A DNA stretch of 64,000 nucleotides from Chlorophyllum brunneum. Taxonomy: Eukaryota > Basidiomycota > Agaricomycetes > Agaricales > Agaricaceae. This document shows positions 49,478 to 59,867 of the stretch, piece after piece. The position numbers were made by a program, and so were the translations under genes. The notes beneath the pieces were generated by a model, which did not search any database, was not told the origin of the DNA, and saw nothing but the letters and a program-made list of their open reading frames with translations. The DNA is taken from positions 496,001-560,000 of the forward strand of contig OY756146.1 in assembly GCA_963576785.1 (NCBI GenBank), written 5' to 3'. The stretch's first letter is position 1. Each line of letters opens with the position of its first letter.

Positions 49478-49649
49478 CGCATCCAAGGTAGATAAATAAA
49501 AACCGTCGTAGAACGAGTTCAAGTTGTATCGTAGCACGATTTCCCGATATATCATCTGTAACCCACAATTTCGGGTTAGGGTCAACCCTAATGAAGTTAT
49601 CACGAATCAAATCACAATTCTTTCTGACTCTGACTCCCTCCCACCAAAA

Positions 49650-50928
49650 ATGCGCTACTACGAGCAGAAATACCCCGAAGTCGACGAACTCGTCATGGTA
49701 CAAGTTCGTCAAATCGCAGAAATGGGTGCTTATGTCAAACTCGTACGTCTCATCCATACACAATCAACAAACTGACGTTTGAGATATGGGAATAATAATA
49801 TACATAATAACAGCTCGAATACGACAACACAGAAGGAATGATTCTCCTCTCTGAACTATCCCGTCGTCGTATCCGATCCGTTCAAAAACTAATCCGTGTC
49901 GGTCGTAACGAAGTAGTCGTCGTTCTTCGAGTCGATAAAGAAAAAGGTTACATCGATCTCTCAAAACGTCGTGTATCACCAGAAGATATCGTCAAATGCG
50001 AAGAACGCTATATGAAATCCAAAACAGTTGCATCAATCCTACGTCATGTGGCATCAAAAGTTCCTACACTGGATGCTAATGGTGAACCTATCGTACCTAT
50101 CGAAAGTGGACCTCAAGTTCAAGAATCGAAAAAAGCTGCGAGGAAAGCTAGGCAGTTGGCACAAGAGGAGGATGGGATTGATATTGATATTCCTATTGGA
50201 CCTGGGACTGTGAATGAAGAAGAGAAATTGGAAAAGTTGTATGAAACGGTTGCTTGGCCACTTGGGAAAAAATATGGGCATCCTTACGATGCTTTTAAAC
50301 TTGCATTAACGTGCGTATATATTCATTTATCTTGTTCTCTGAATTTATTTTCTGATATCGATGTTAGTGAAGCTGATAGTGTCTGGTCATCATTACCAGA
50401 ACCTATCCCTCCCTCCACTCTCTCAATCTTGATTACCACCGTCGCTCGCCGTCTAACTCCTCAACCGATCAAGCTCCGTGCTGATATTGAGTTGACATGT
50501 TACACCCCCGCCGGCATCGATGCCATTAAAAGGGCGCTAAAAGCCGGCGAGAAACAAAGCAGTGAGGCCGTACCTATCAAAGCGAAGCTGGTTGCTCCTC
50601 CTTTGTACGTCCTAAGCACAAATGCAACAGACAAGGTGGGTGTGCTCCATAGTGTTATGTTACTGGAACTCACTCTCCCTTTAGTATGCTGCAGTTGAAC
50701 GGCTGGAGCGCGCAATCGAGTCAATCCAGGGTACGATTGAAGACCAAGGCGGGTCGCTTGTCGTCAAGATGAAGGTGCGGATCGCGGCTATGGGACCTAG
50801 TATTCGTACTGAACTGGTTTTAGCCGAAAGCAGTGTCGGAGACAGAAGAACAAGATTTGGCCCAACTCATGGCCAAGGCAGGACAGGAAAACGCCGAGGT
50901 TTCTGGAGACGAGGACGAAGAAGAATAG
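49650..50928 (+). CDS. SUI2: Translation initiation factor eIF2 alpha subunit
   Basis: Subunit of the ternary complex that brings initiator tRNA to the 40S ribosome; its phosphorylation by Gcn2-type kinases shuts down initiation. Exons 49650-49742, 49814-50310, 50368-50635, 50685-50774 and 50824-50928 give 350 residues. The S1/OB domain includes the regulatory serine, S47 here (equivalent to Ser51), in [14 protein letters not shown], followed by [15 protein letters not shown]. The helical and alpha/beta domains ([23 protein letters not shown]) and an acidic C-terminus (DEDEEE) are complete. A lysine-rich, acidic insert of about 50 residues (about 115-167) separates the OB fold from the helical domain; yeast and human proteins lack it. 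Starts 172 bp after the stop of ferric reductase 2. Confidence 0.95.
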
Positions 50929-51585
50929 ACACTGTGCTCCAGATCCGGAGTCGCTGCTTGTACCTCTACATTGGCTCACAATTACAGGTTTACGTCGTAT
51001 GTGTATAATAATGCCCCCGATTATAAGAATACGGTACACGGTATGATCAAGGGTTGATTTATTGCTTAGCCTCTTTGTCGTGACGAGCATTGCGATTATG
51101 AGTCGGGCAAGGCCGATCAGTGCTATATTCCATTTCTGTACGTTATAACAATCCAGCCAATCCTGAATTTTAGCGAGTGCAGGACCCTCTGGTGTTCCTA
51201 GTGATATTTGATTCAGATCCACAATTAACTGGCCAGTTGTTTTGGCTTCAAGGTAGGTTTAGCGGTCCGCAGGCGTAGGAGCTAGCCGGATCTCAGATCT
51301 CACAGGTGGGCGGAGAAGGGTACAAAAAATAGGCAGAGTTCCCTCGCAGAATACATTAAGCGCCATCCATGCCCATCCGCAGATAACTCACTCTCAGGGA
51401 TTGGCCAATCACGGATAACAAAACCTATCCCTCCTCCCGCTCGAACTTATGGTGAGTCGCGACTTGTGCCTCAGCACTCGTTTAGAATCGTAGGTTCCGA
51501 GACGTCGACAGAGCGAAATGATATGTGTATAACTAATACCCAGGATTATACGAATACAGTACACGGTATGTTCAAGATAACGCCC
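50929..51585. other. Intergenic region with a relic of the neighbouring gene end
   Basis: Convergent region between eIF2-alpha and the CsbD-like gene. 50999-51098 resembles the last exon and 3' flank of the CsbD-like gene (51523-51640): on the minus strand it reads NARHDKEAKQ followed by a stop, against NVRHDAGQTKQQTNA in the gene. No upstream exons were found for it, so it is a partial duplicate. The frame at 50797-51222 (minus) that overlaps it has no recognised domain. Confidence 0.5.
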
Positions 51586-52045
51586 TTAAGCGTTGGTTTG
51601 CTGCTTGGTCTGCCCCGCATCGTGGCGAACATTGCCTATACAAAATTGTATGAGCACAGATAGTTGAATATATGCGTTGGAGAATAAATTCACCAGACGC
51701 CTCTTGGGCTCTATCACCAGTCACAGCGCCGACAACAGTATCCTTCTTCCCAGCGACACGGTCTGCCACACCTTCACCGTATGCCTTGGCTTGGGCAGCC
51801 TTGTACTCGCTCTCGCCAGCAGAGTGTTCGTCTTTTCCGGATTGCTGCATAGAACTCATACCGGTAAGGTTGCCGAGAGTTTCTACGGCGGTGCCCTTGA
51901 CAGAGTGCATTTGACCAGAGACCTTGCTGAAAGTTCGAGCGATGAATACAGCATACAGCGAGTAGAGACACGAGAAGACATACGAAGGGTCACCGGACGC
52001 GGTGTTGTTGGCGGAAGAGTTGGCAGCAGAAGAGTTGGAAGACAT
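51586..52045 (-). CDS. CsbD-like small protein (mismatch/cruciform DNA recognition protein type)
   Basis: 114-residue hydrophilic protein from exons 51984-52045, 51694-51926 and 51586-51635. A Ser/Asn-rich N-terminus is followed by VSGQMHSVKGTAVETLGNLTG and a second block [55 protein letters not shown]. The spacing is that of CsbD-like stress proteins, and basidiomycete members are usually named after Ustilago Hmp1, a mismatched-base-pair and cruciform DNA-binding protein. A clear TATA box lies 62-70 bp upstream. Biochemical role is uncertain; induction by stress is typical of the family. A remnant of its 3' end lies 0.5 kb downstream. Confidence 0.85.
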
Positions 52046-52106
52046 GATGATGGTTGATGTGATGAATGTACAAGAGATGATGAATTCAGAACGCGGATGG
52101 GCAAGG

Positions 52107-52115
52107 TTTATATAC
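52107..52115 (-). promoter_or_regulatory. TATA box of the CsbD-like gene
   Basis: Minus-strand GGTATATAAACC at about 62-70 bp before the start codon at 52045. Strong match in sequence and distance for a core promoter. Confidence 0.55.
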
Positions 52116-52623
52116 CCGCGCCCTGCTCCCGCCACGTCTCCTGTTAGGGTTATGGGTATGACGGTGGTAGCGTCGTCATAACGCGTCATAACCATAGCCT
52201 CCTTGGGATTCTTTGGAATTGTGGGGCCACTGCTTGTTGGACTCGAGACTGCGGTTGACCGAAATATTATGACGTCATGTCGTTGATCCGGTGAAAAAAA
52301 AAACACATGACTGGGTCTCCTTGTTCGCGGAATGATACTAGCTGTAGTGTACATGTATAAAGGATGACATTGTAGTTACTCAACAGGAAACCTGTGAAAA
52401 TCAGTTGCACTCAGCTCTCATCGACCCTGTTACAAAGGTTATAAGCACTAGAAAGCGCGAAACAACTTCTTCCGCATGGAAACGATTGGACGCGATACTT
52501 ATGTGTAGCGATTCCATGACCCATCATACATAAAGGCTTCATAAAATTTGGTTTCTTAATATGCTTCGAACTGCAGTGAACATGCTTACAGAAATCTCAG
52601 TGTGTATATGTATCCTACACTTA
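52116..52623. other. Intergenic region upstream of the CsbD-like gene
   Basis: About 500 bp with the distal promoter of the CsbD-like gene and the TSR3 3' flank. It contains repeated TATGACG/CGTCATAA words (about 52149-52190 and 52265-52280). No gene seen. Confidence 0.4.
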
Positions 52624-53817
52624 TTAGGACCCGTCGTCTGAGAGTACTTCTTGTTGGTGATTAGGATTAGCAACAAGGAGGTCCTCTCCCAGACCATCCA
52701 CCATTTCTACAGAGTAAATGCATCAGAATCTGGAAAAAATAGGGGTCTACGAAAAGCGCACCTGGTTTACGAGCATCCTCGTAGTTTTTTTCCAGTTCGT
52801 TCATAATAGCTTCTTGAGCCGCAACGATATCTTCTGAAGTGGTACACTTTTGATACCGCTCGAGGTAAACTCTAAACACGCAAATCTGACTAAACGTGAT
52901 CTGTAGGGATTCCTGAAACGTACTGGTTGACATTCCAGAACGAGTCACCCCAGCCGAACCCACTCAGAAGCTTCTCAGCGTACGAGTTGAAGCCTGCAAT
53001 AGAAAAAGCTGCAGCAAGGGCTTCAACACAATTCAGCCTCCAGGGTTTTCCATAATTTGTGGGGTTCGTAGCGAGTAAATATGGGACTGAGTACGCTTGA
53101 ACATGAGGGTGTTCAGTGGAGAGTGTGATGACTTACGAACTCGCTCATGGGGGCTGGCAATCTTACCAAAAGGTACATCATCGAGGCGAGCCCAGGAACA
53201 TTCAACGACAGCAAGACCAGCCTTGAGTATGATATCTCGATCCGAGGGACTGATGGTTTGGGTTCCCTTTGGTCTACAGTAAATGATAATGAGTTAATGT
53301 AGGTTCGCAAGGAGACGGAAAATAGGTTGGGGGGTATAAATAATACTCACGAAACTACGATACCCCTGAACCGAGACCCAACTTTGAGCTCTTTGATAAG
53401 ACCTAGACGTGCAAGTTTTTTGCCTGAACAACGACGAGGATCACAGTGGTCAAAGTCCTAGTCATATATGAGTTTTGAAGGATAAAACCAGGGGGAGAGT
53501 TTTGACCTCACCCACATGGCCACGGGAACTTCGATCCGGACGTTTTCGAGTTCATCGTCTGTTTCTGCTGTGAGTGTCTCCGTAAGACATTAAAAAGTAC
53601 GATGGTGTCACGAACCAGACCCAGAAGACACCGCTCCACTGTCGGAATCTTGGCCTTGCTCGACATCATCTACAGCGCTTTCTGGTCGATCTTCAGCCAA
53701 GGATGATATCGAGGTAGACAGGTCCCTGAACCTTCCCCGATTCCCTGAACCTCTTCCTCTCCCTCTACCACGCTTACCGGCGCTACCCCCTCGACCCGAT
53801 GTGTTTTTCTTGACCAT
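52624..53817 (-). CDS. TSR3: 18S rRNA aminocarboxypropyltransferase Tsr3
   Basis: Transfers the 3-amino-3-carboxypropyl group from SAM to the hypermodified uridine of 18S rRNA late in 40S maturation; cytoplasmic. Seven exons: 53616-53817, 53512-53567, 53351-53457, 53137-53273, 52924-53086, 52762-52871 and 52624-52706, giving 285 residues. The N-terminus is an RG-rich basic tail ([18 protein letters not shown]) and an acidic linker. The conserved core follows: [72 protein letters not shown] and [12 protein letters not shown]. The C-terminal extension is short and acidic. Starts 127 bp from the divergent mL41 gene. Confidence 0.95.
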
Positions 53818-53944
53818 AATGTTATTGTTATGGGTATCTGTCCGGAAGAGGCGGTCCTGACGCGGGCCGTCGAGAAGGCAATCGTGGGAACCGGCGAATT
53901 CAATGTCAAGCAGAAACAAATTTGTTTGTCGACAGTTTACTGAA
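53818..53944. promoter_or_regulatory. Shared bidirectional promoter of TSR3 and mL41
   Basis: 127 bp separate the two start codons on opposite strands. No TATA box is visible; the sequence contains TTATTGTTATGG and CGCGGGCC. With so little space the two genes must share promoter elements. Confidence 0.6.
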
Positions 53945-54438
53945 ATGTTCACCACCGTCGTTCGTTGTTCAAAAGCATCCCGAAGACCACTGACACCAAA
54001 GAGGGGTAATAAAGATTACTACAAGGGTGTGCCTATCATATCACAAAGTTTCTCAACGCGACAACTCACCGGAAACAAGGTACCCGACAGGCATTTCTTC
54101 CTGGAGGTCACCGGACAGGTGCACCTGGTAAACATGTCATTGGTGGAAAGGCCAAATATCGTCTTGTGGATGAAAAAGTTCGTGTGTTCGTAGCTCCCCC
54201 GATTGCCGAGATCGAGTCCACACCTGTGCGTTTGTCCGTTTATTTTCCCATGTAGTTGACTTTTGAAACGACGCGATCTTAGCTCAAGGCGTACGTCTCG
54301 AGAAACGTATACCTAAGCAAGACCGAAACGCGTGCAGTTTTCGGTAAACTACCGCCTGGGGGTTTACAAGGCTCTCAGCTCTTGGACCTCGCAAGGAAAC
54401 GAATGACTGCCGAAGTCGAGACTGTGAAGGCATCGTGA
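53945..54438 (+). CDS. MRPL27: Mitochondrial large-subunit ribosomal protein mL41
   Basis: Component of the mitochondrial 54S/39S ribosomal subunit. Exons 53945-54026, 54080-54225 and 54283-54438 give 127 residues. The basic N-terminus (MFTTVVRCSKASRRPLTPKR) can act as mitochondrial targeting sequence. The family core follows: GNKDYYKGTRQAFLPGGHRTG, GGKAKYRLVDEKVRVFVAPP and LKAYVSRNVYL. The start is the ATG that begins the presequence; an earlier in-frame region has no better start. Divergent from TSR3, so a cytosolic ribosome-assembly gene and a mitochondrial ribosome gene share one promoter. Confidence 0.9.
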
Positions 54439-54613
54439 ATTCTCTAGGTGGGAGCCTTATCAAAAAACTGGTTTGTTCTTTCTGATTTGATGAACGATTT
54501 TCCCATTTTCAGATTATGTCTTGTAAAAGTATAATTATATAATTCAAGTTTCCATAGAGCATACCGTGACCGACCTCCTTTTCAAGACTTTCACACACGA
54601 ATTCATCTGGGGT

Positions 54614-54620
54614 ATAAAAG
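54614..54620 (+). promoter_or_regulatory. TATA box of the SDR gene
   Basis: GGGGTATAAAAGTGC, 55-61 bp upstream of the ATG at 54675. It is one of the clearest core promoter elements in the window. Confidence 0.6.
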
Positions 54621-54674
54621 TGCCCGCTCAATCCAAGTCTCAGATTCATTCTGCTCTACACCACCATACGAGCC

Positions 54675-55710
54675 ATGTCCACCGCCACTTCAATTGAGCC
54701 TGTGGGTGTAGCAGCAGCCCTTAACGATCTTCCACCTTCTCGCACGGTTTTAACCTCCTTTCTCCTAAACGATCGAGTTGCCCTTGTCACCGGGGCTCAA
54801 CGTGGGATTGGGTTGGAAATGGCGCTAGCGCTAGCTGAAGCAGGCGCAACAGTCTATTGCCTTGACCTTCCTCCCGAACCAATCGCTGATTGGGTCAAGG
54901 TCCAAGCTTATGTTGCGGGTTTGCCGAATATTGCTTCTGGCATCCAAGGCAAAGGGCGGTTGGAGTACGTTAATGGTGATGTTACTAACCAGCAACAGAT
55001 GTGGAGCATCGCCGAGGATATAGTAAGGAAAGAAGGCAGATTGGATGTGTGCGTCGCCAATGCTGGAATCCTGAGGGGTGCTGAGTGTTTGGAGTATCCT
55101 GCTAAGGAATTTCGGAAGGTGAGTATTTCATTTAATGTTCCAGTCATTTGAGGCTCATAGACTGTTGCAGTTAATGGACATCAATGTCGATGGCGTGCTC
55201 TTCACTGCCCAAGCGGCTGGTCGTCAGATGGAAAGGCTTGGTATCCCCGGAAGCATTATCATGACAGCCAGCATGAGCGGCAGTATCACTAATTTCGGCC
55301 AACACTGGGTTGCTTATAATACCAGTAAATCTGCTGTGATTCAAATGGCTCGTTCGATGGCTTGCGAGCTTGGTCCGAAGAAGATTCGCGTCAATACCAT
55401 CAGCCCAGGATACATATACACCCAGTATGCTCTCAACCTGTTGGAAATCCTTTTTACTGAGATAACCATCTGTGAAGGATGACGAAAGACTTCTTAGATC
55501 CCAGGCCAGAGTTGATGAGACAATGGTCTGCTCAGAATCCTCTTGGGAGGATCGGAAAACCGGACGAGTTGAGAGGGGTTACCCTGTGGCTCGCTAGCGA
55601 CGCCTCGACGTTTTGCACTGGCAGCGAGTACGTCATTTATCCTCTGTACAGATACATTTACTCATTTTTCATACAGTATCATTGTTGATGGTGGGCATCG
55701 TGCATGGTAG
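54675..55710 (+). CDS. Short-chain dehydrogenase/reductase (sorbose/xylulose reductase-like)
   Basis: NAD(P)-dependent oxidoreductase of the classical SDR family. Exons 54675-55118, 55171-55424, 55478-55627 and 55677-55710 give 293 residues. Rossmann motif TGAQRGIG (about residues 39-46), NAGI, catalytic Ser in MTASMSGS, and Tyr-x3-Lys in YNTSK; RVNTISPGYI and the final IIVDGGHRAW complete the fold. The substrate cannot be read, but the long N-terminus and the LALAEAGATVYCLDLP start resemble fungal sorbose/L-xylulose reductase-type enzymes. No targeting signal, so cytosolic. A strong TATA box suggests regulated expression. 3' of it lies an AT-rich transposon island. Confidence 0.9.
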
Positions 55711-57305
55711 AAACGAATTCTGTCGACAGGTGCGATGATGTGTATGAACATTTCGCAAAGAACGGTTGCCTTGAAGTTTGCATGGAGACATGCGCACTTG
55801 GTTGTCTGTTAGTTGGAGCAAGAGCACCTATGGGCGGATTTGAGCGAGTAATTCAGATCAAAGCCCAAATGCCTGGCGTGCAATCCTTCGGAACGAGGAT
55901 AGTTTGGAACACCGTATCGAATTCCTTATATGCGGATTGGTAGTGGAACCGCCTCGTTACGGGTCTTAGTCTGCCCTCATACAAACCTTTACAGAAGCCG
56001 AGGCACAATTGGGTCGCCTTGAAGCGGATCTGTTCTTCTCCCGGCCCACATCAGCGCGACGATTGAGACAAAATATTTCCCACCCTCCCTTATCAGCTCG
56101 CCATTCCGGCTTATCGTGCATACACCGTCGAACAGCTCATATTAAAAATCTCTACTGCGATTCTCATAGTGATCCATAGATACAGAATATGGATTGACTG
56201 CTTTTCGCTCGTGCTTGGGTGTTTTCTTTGCTTGACCTTGAGTTTGTCCTTTTTTGGATAGAATAAAGAACTGAAGACTAGTCACAAATCCTTAACAGAC
56301 TGTAAGGATGCAGCTCCTATATCACTACTCCTAAAGGCCTTTGTGAGCTTGATGCTTGCAAAAATCCCAGATTGTAATCAAGCAGCCCAGTATATCCATA
56401 AAAACTACCCTTATGTGCTATCCTCTGAATATATTATGGCTAGAGTGCCTGAAGCATCATATAGTTCACATCCTCAAGACTATTGGTATGAACTAAGATT
56501 CCTGCAGACTATCCCTTCTTCTAATTGGTTCTCTAGTAGAGGGCATTTGGCCTACTTTTGTTGATACATAGGTATTTGACACAGTTTAATACACACTGAA
56601 TGATATATAGTGTTTCCTTGGCAAAAGGGCTTGAAGACTGGGCTCTAGTACAAGTTTAGTTCTACTAGGTGACTACCCTAATTATGGGTACTATCAGAAT
56701 TGGCCTCATTCTACCTCAGTATCCCAGCTGGGGTACATTGAGAAAAATTTGTCCAGCTGAGCCCAAGAGGGTCCAAAAGGATAAGAGATGGTAAAAAAGG
56801 GTTTTTTGGAGAAAACAAGCTAATGACAGCATAATCAATACTGTTGGATCAGGATCAGTTAGAAGTGATAATATATGCAAAGGGTCAGGAGCTGACTATG
56901 TATGAAATAAGGAATATGTACTATATTCCTGATTTATGTAGCTGTTACAACCAGTAAATTGTTTTAGAATACAATTCTACCTTAGCTCAGGTTTTCAGTT
57001 TGTGTAGAAGATCACTTACTGATTATGCTTATCTTTCTTCCAGACCTATCAGTTAATCAACCTTTTCTATATTTGTTTCTGTCCATTTTCATACATCTTG
57101 TTTCCTTTTACATTTTGTCCTTTCTATCTCTATTACTTTATACTTCAGTATTATTTGTTCCACTTATTGCATCACGTTCCTGTTACCAATATTATATAAT
57201 GTTTTTTTATTCTTTTTCTTGTCTAGTTACTCTGTTATCTTGTCAGTTGACCTTCTGACACTTTTCTACTACTAGTATATAAGTAGTCCTCTGTACACTT
57301 GTATA
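55711..57305. other. AT-rich region left of the Tc1 element
   Basis: Normal composition to about 56200, then a sharp drop in GC and CpG. Around 56850-57000 the plus strand vaguely resembles the part of a Ty1/copia polyprotein that precedes the integrase (GSGS..., YIPDL-like, then a run ending in SSGF), with stops; this is a weak match. No intact gene. Confidence 0.4.
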
Positions 57306-57500
57306 GTAAGGGACAAAATTCTTTCAATGATTTCCACTTCTGGACAAATTCTTAAATAACTCCTGAACTACTAAAGCAACTGGCTCTATATTTTAATTGT
57401 AGATAGCCCTACATCTACCCTATGTTATTTATAAATATCATAATGTAATATGAATTTCCTGAGGTGCTATGAATTAATGAATATTATGAGTGCATTGGAA
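57306..57500. repeat. Left terminal inverted repeat of the Tc1 element
   Basis: About 195 bp whose reverse complement matches 58709-58904 apart from scattered substitutions and small indels. Outer end AGTAAGGGACAAAA. Confidence 0.85.
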
Positions 57501-57541
57501 GGATATTATCTCTTAGTGTCAAATATTACAAAATCAACTCT

Positions 57542-58558
57542 CTAGTACTTGGTATATGCCTCCCTAGCTTTCAACACAGCCTGAACCCTTCTAGGCATAC
57601 TCTTTATCAAATTCTGATACACTGATACTGGAATTTTCCCCTATTCTATATTCATTCTTGTCTTTAATTCATGTATACTTGAAGGATAGGTTTCATACTT
57701 CTCCAGCTTCCTTTTGACATGAGTCCAAAGCTGTTCAATGGAGTTAAGGTTTGGAGATTGTGGAGGCCACACCATAACTTCTGTACCACTGTCTTCAAGC
57801 TAGTTTTGGACTCTTTTGCTCTTGTGTTTAGGGTTATTATTATGTTAAAAGATAACTTCCCACTTCTTCTTCCTATATTTTTTGAGGCTTTTGTAAAGTT
57901 TATCATCTAGAATCTGAACATAATCTTCAGCATTCATTATACCTTCAATATGGTATAAACAGCCTGGCCCTTGCTACAGCATACACTCCCATATTATGGT
58001 AGAACCTTTTTCAAACTTAACAGTTCTTTTTACCAGTCTGTTAGTAAGCTCCTCTCCTACCCTTTTCTACACCCATTTCCTGCTTTCTGATCCCATACAA
58101 TTAATTTTGGTCTTATCTGACCAAACTACTTTCTTCCAATCATCTACAGTCTAGTCTTTATATCTTTTTGCAAACTTCAACCTCTTCTGCCTTTGTACTC
58201 TAGAAAGATCAGGCCAAGATCTCTTCACTACAACTACTAATCCTGCCCTTCTAAGTGTTTGTCAAATAGTTTTGGATATCAAAAGTGTATCCAGGGCTGT
58301 CTGGAGTGATTTTGTGGCTTGGGAGACATTTTCAATCTTGCCAGAAGTAATAAAATGTATGGCATATTTGGTATCAGAGAAGGAAAATTGGCATGGTTAA
58401 CTACCAATAGGCTTGGAAAGTGTTGGCCTGTGCTAAGAATAAATTCTGGAGATAGTACCAAGTGAATGGGGAGTAGTTGAAGCAATTTTAGATACAGAAT
58501 GCCCTCAATCCAGAAAAAAGGGAATATATTCAATTTAGGAAGGAGAAAGAGATTTCAT
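57542..58558 (-). pseudogene. Tc1/mariner transposase with 11 in-frame stops
   Basis: A single reading frame of exactly 339 codons (ATG at 58558, TAG at 57542) can be followed over the full length without any frameshift. It shows helix-turn-helix-like SVSKIASTT, TLRRAGLVVVVKRSWPDLS, VDDWKKVVWSDKTKIN (first catalytic Asp), HNNNPKH where relatives have HDNDPKH, and SPNLNSIEQLWTHVK where relatives have SPDLNPIEHLW. Eleven stops occur at codons that relatives fill with Trp, Gln or Arg, all reachable by one C-to-T or G-to-A change. Catalytic Asp-to-Asn changes fit the same process. The enzyme is dead. Confidence 0.88.
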
Positions 58559-58708
58559 GATAGGGAATGATACTGTAGTGGGTTAATTTTTTGCATAGAA
58601 AGTAAGCACATCTATTTATACATTATCTACCATAGTCACCTGATTTTATTTGAATTTATTTGGAGGCAATCAATAAAGTTATGTGTCTAGAGGTGAGGGA
58701 CAAAATCT

Positions 58709-58904
58709 TTCCAATGCACTCATAATATTCATTAATTCATAGCACCTCAGGAAATTCATATTACATTATGATATTAATAAATAACATAGGGTAGATGTAG
58801 GGCTATCTACAATCAAAATATGGAGCCAATTGCTTTAGTAGTTCAGAAGGTATTTAAGAAGTTGTCCAGAAGTGGAAATCATTGAAAAGGTTTTGTCCCC
58901 TACT
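58709..58904. repeat. Right terminal inverted repeat of the Tc1 element
   Basis: About 196 bp, reverse complement of 57306-57500. Just inside it, 58691-58709 (GAGGTGAGGGACAAAATCTT) repeats the terminal GGGACAAAA motif. Confidence 0.8.
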
Positions 58905-59867
58905 ATATTTGGTAGTCTGATTATCAACTTAGTCTCTGACTACCCTCCTCTATCACTCTCTACTATACAAGTAAATCCCTCCACTTGTCTACTACCCACA
59001 TCCAACCTTTATCCTAGTAACAAGTGGTTATCTAAGTAAAGATCACTATAGTACTTGGAAGAGCACAGTACATAAGTTAAAGCCAAGGTCCTCTATTCAT
59101 CTAGTCCACTGTTCTATAAGGACTATACCTTTGTTGGTAGTATTGTACTTAACAGTCTATGTCTTTCTTTAAAATTCACATAAAGCAATGTCTAGATAAT
59201 TCTGTAAAAACATATAGTATATTTTATTTCCCTAATTCAATGCCTTACACTATTCTTTGGTACTCTGAGAGCCCTTTTATCAGAACTTCCATTTAGATTT
59301 GCAATCAGGATAAGTACTCAATACCTTGGAGGTAGATAGTATGAATTGGGATATGTAAGTTGGAACCTGAGATCTAATTCACATCTTATTGTTCTTAGAT
59401 GTTGTTAATTTTTCATCAATATATGGATAAAAACACAGAGGGCAATGTAGGACAGATATGTTTCATAGCAGAGCTAAATCTTGTTTTGGGAACTAGTCTC
59501 TCAAGTCAATATTTTTTTCTATAAAAACCCATTTTTGCATGTTTCCTACTATTATTTACAACTTGTAGAGACCATTTCTGGGAAATTGACCTCTGATGCA
59601 GCAAAAAACACATTTTTCATATTGTCTTGGTCAAGCAGCACATGTGAGCCACAGAGAAAGAGAGAATAATAGCATGTCAGCCAGCTATTTGCCCTCAAGT
59701 ATGTCCACATTCCATGTTAATAATAAGATGGAGACTAACAAACTGAGTGAATTTTTGTGCTAGAGGTACTTCGACATAGCTATTCATGACTAAACGAGAG
59801 TAAGTACAACAGGGGGCTATATCCCGAGGCGGGGACTAATGCAGAGCAGTCACAACATCGGGGGATG
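58905..59867. other. AT-rich region right of the Tc1 element
   Basis: Low-GC, CpG-poor sequence to about 59760, then normal composition. Only short frames; no recognised protein. It is probably the remainder of the older element into which the Tc1 copy inserted. Confidence 0.45.

Larger units (their letters stand above)
57306..58904 (-). mobile_element. Complete but inactive Tc1/mariner element with long inverted repeats
   Basis: Terminal inverted repeats of about 195 bp: 57306-57500 (AGTAAGGGACAAAA... to TGCATTGGAA) and 58709-58904 (reverse complement, ending TTTTGTCCCCTACT). They differ at scattered positions. Both ends are preceded by TAT/TA, fitting TA target-site duplication. Length about 1.6 kb with one transposase gene on the minus strand. 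The repeats are far longer than the 20-30 bp usual for mariner but occur in some Tc1 relatives. It lies nested in an AT-rich island. Confidence 0.85.

Noticed and set aside
56850..57000. Possible Ty1/copia retrotransposon fragment
   Set aside because: Only a weak, stop-interrupted resemblance over about 50 codons; no reverse transcriptase, integrase or LTR was found.
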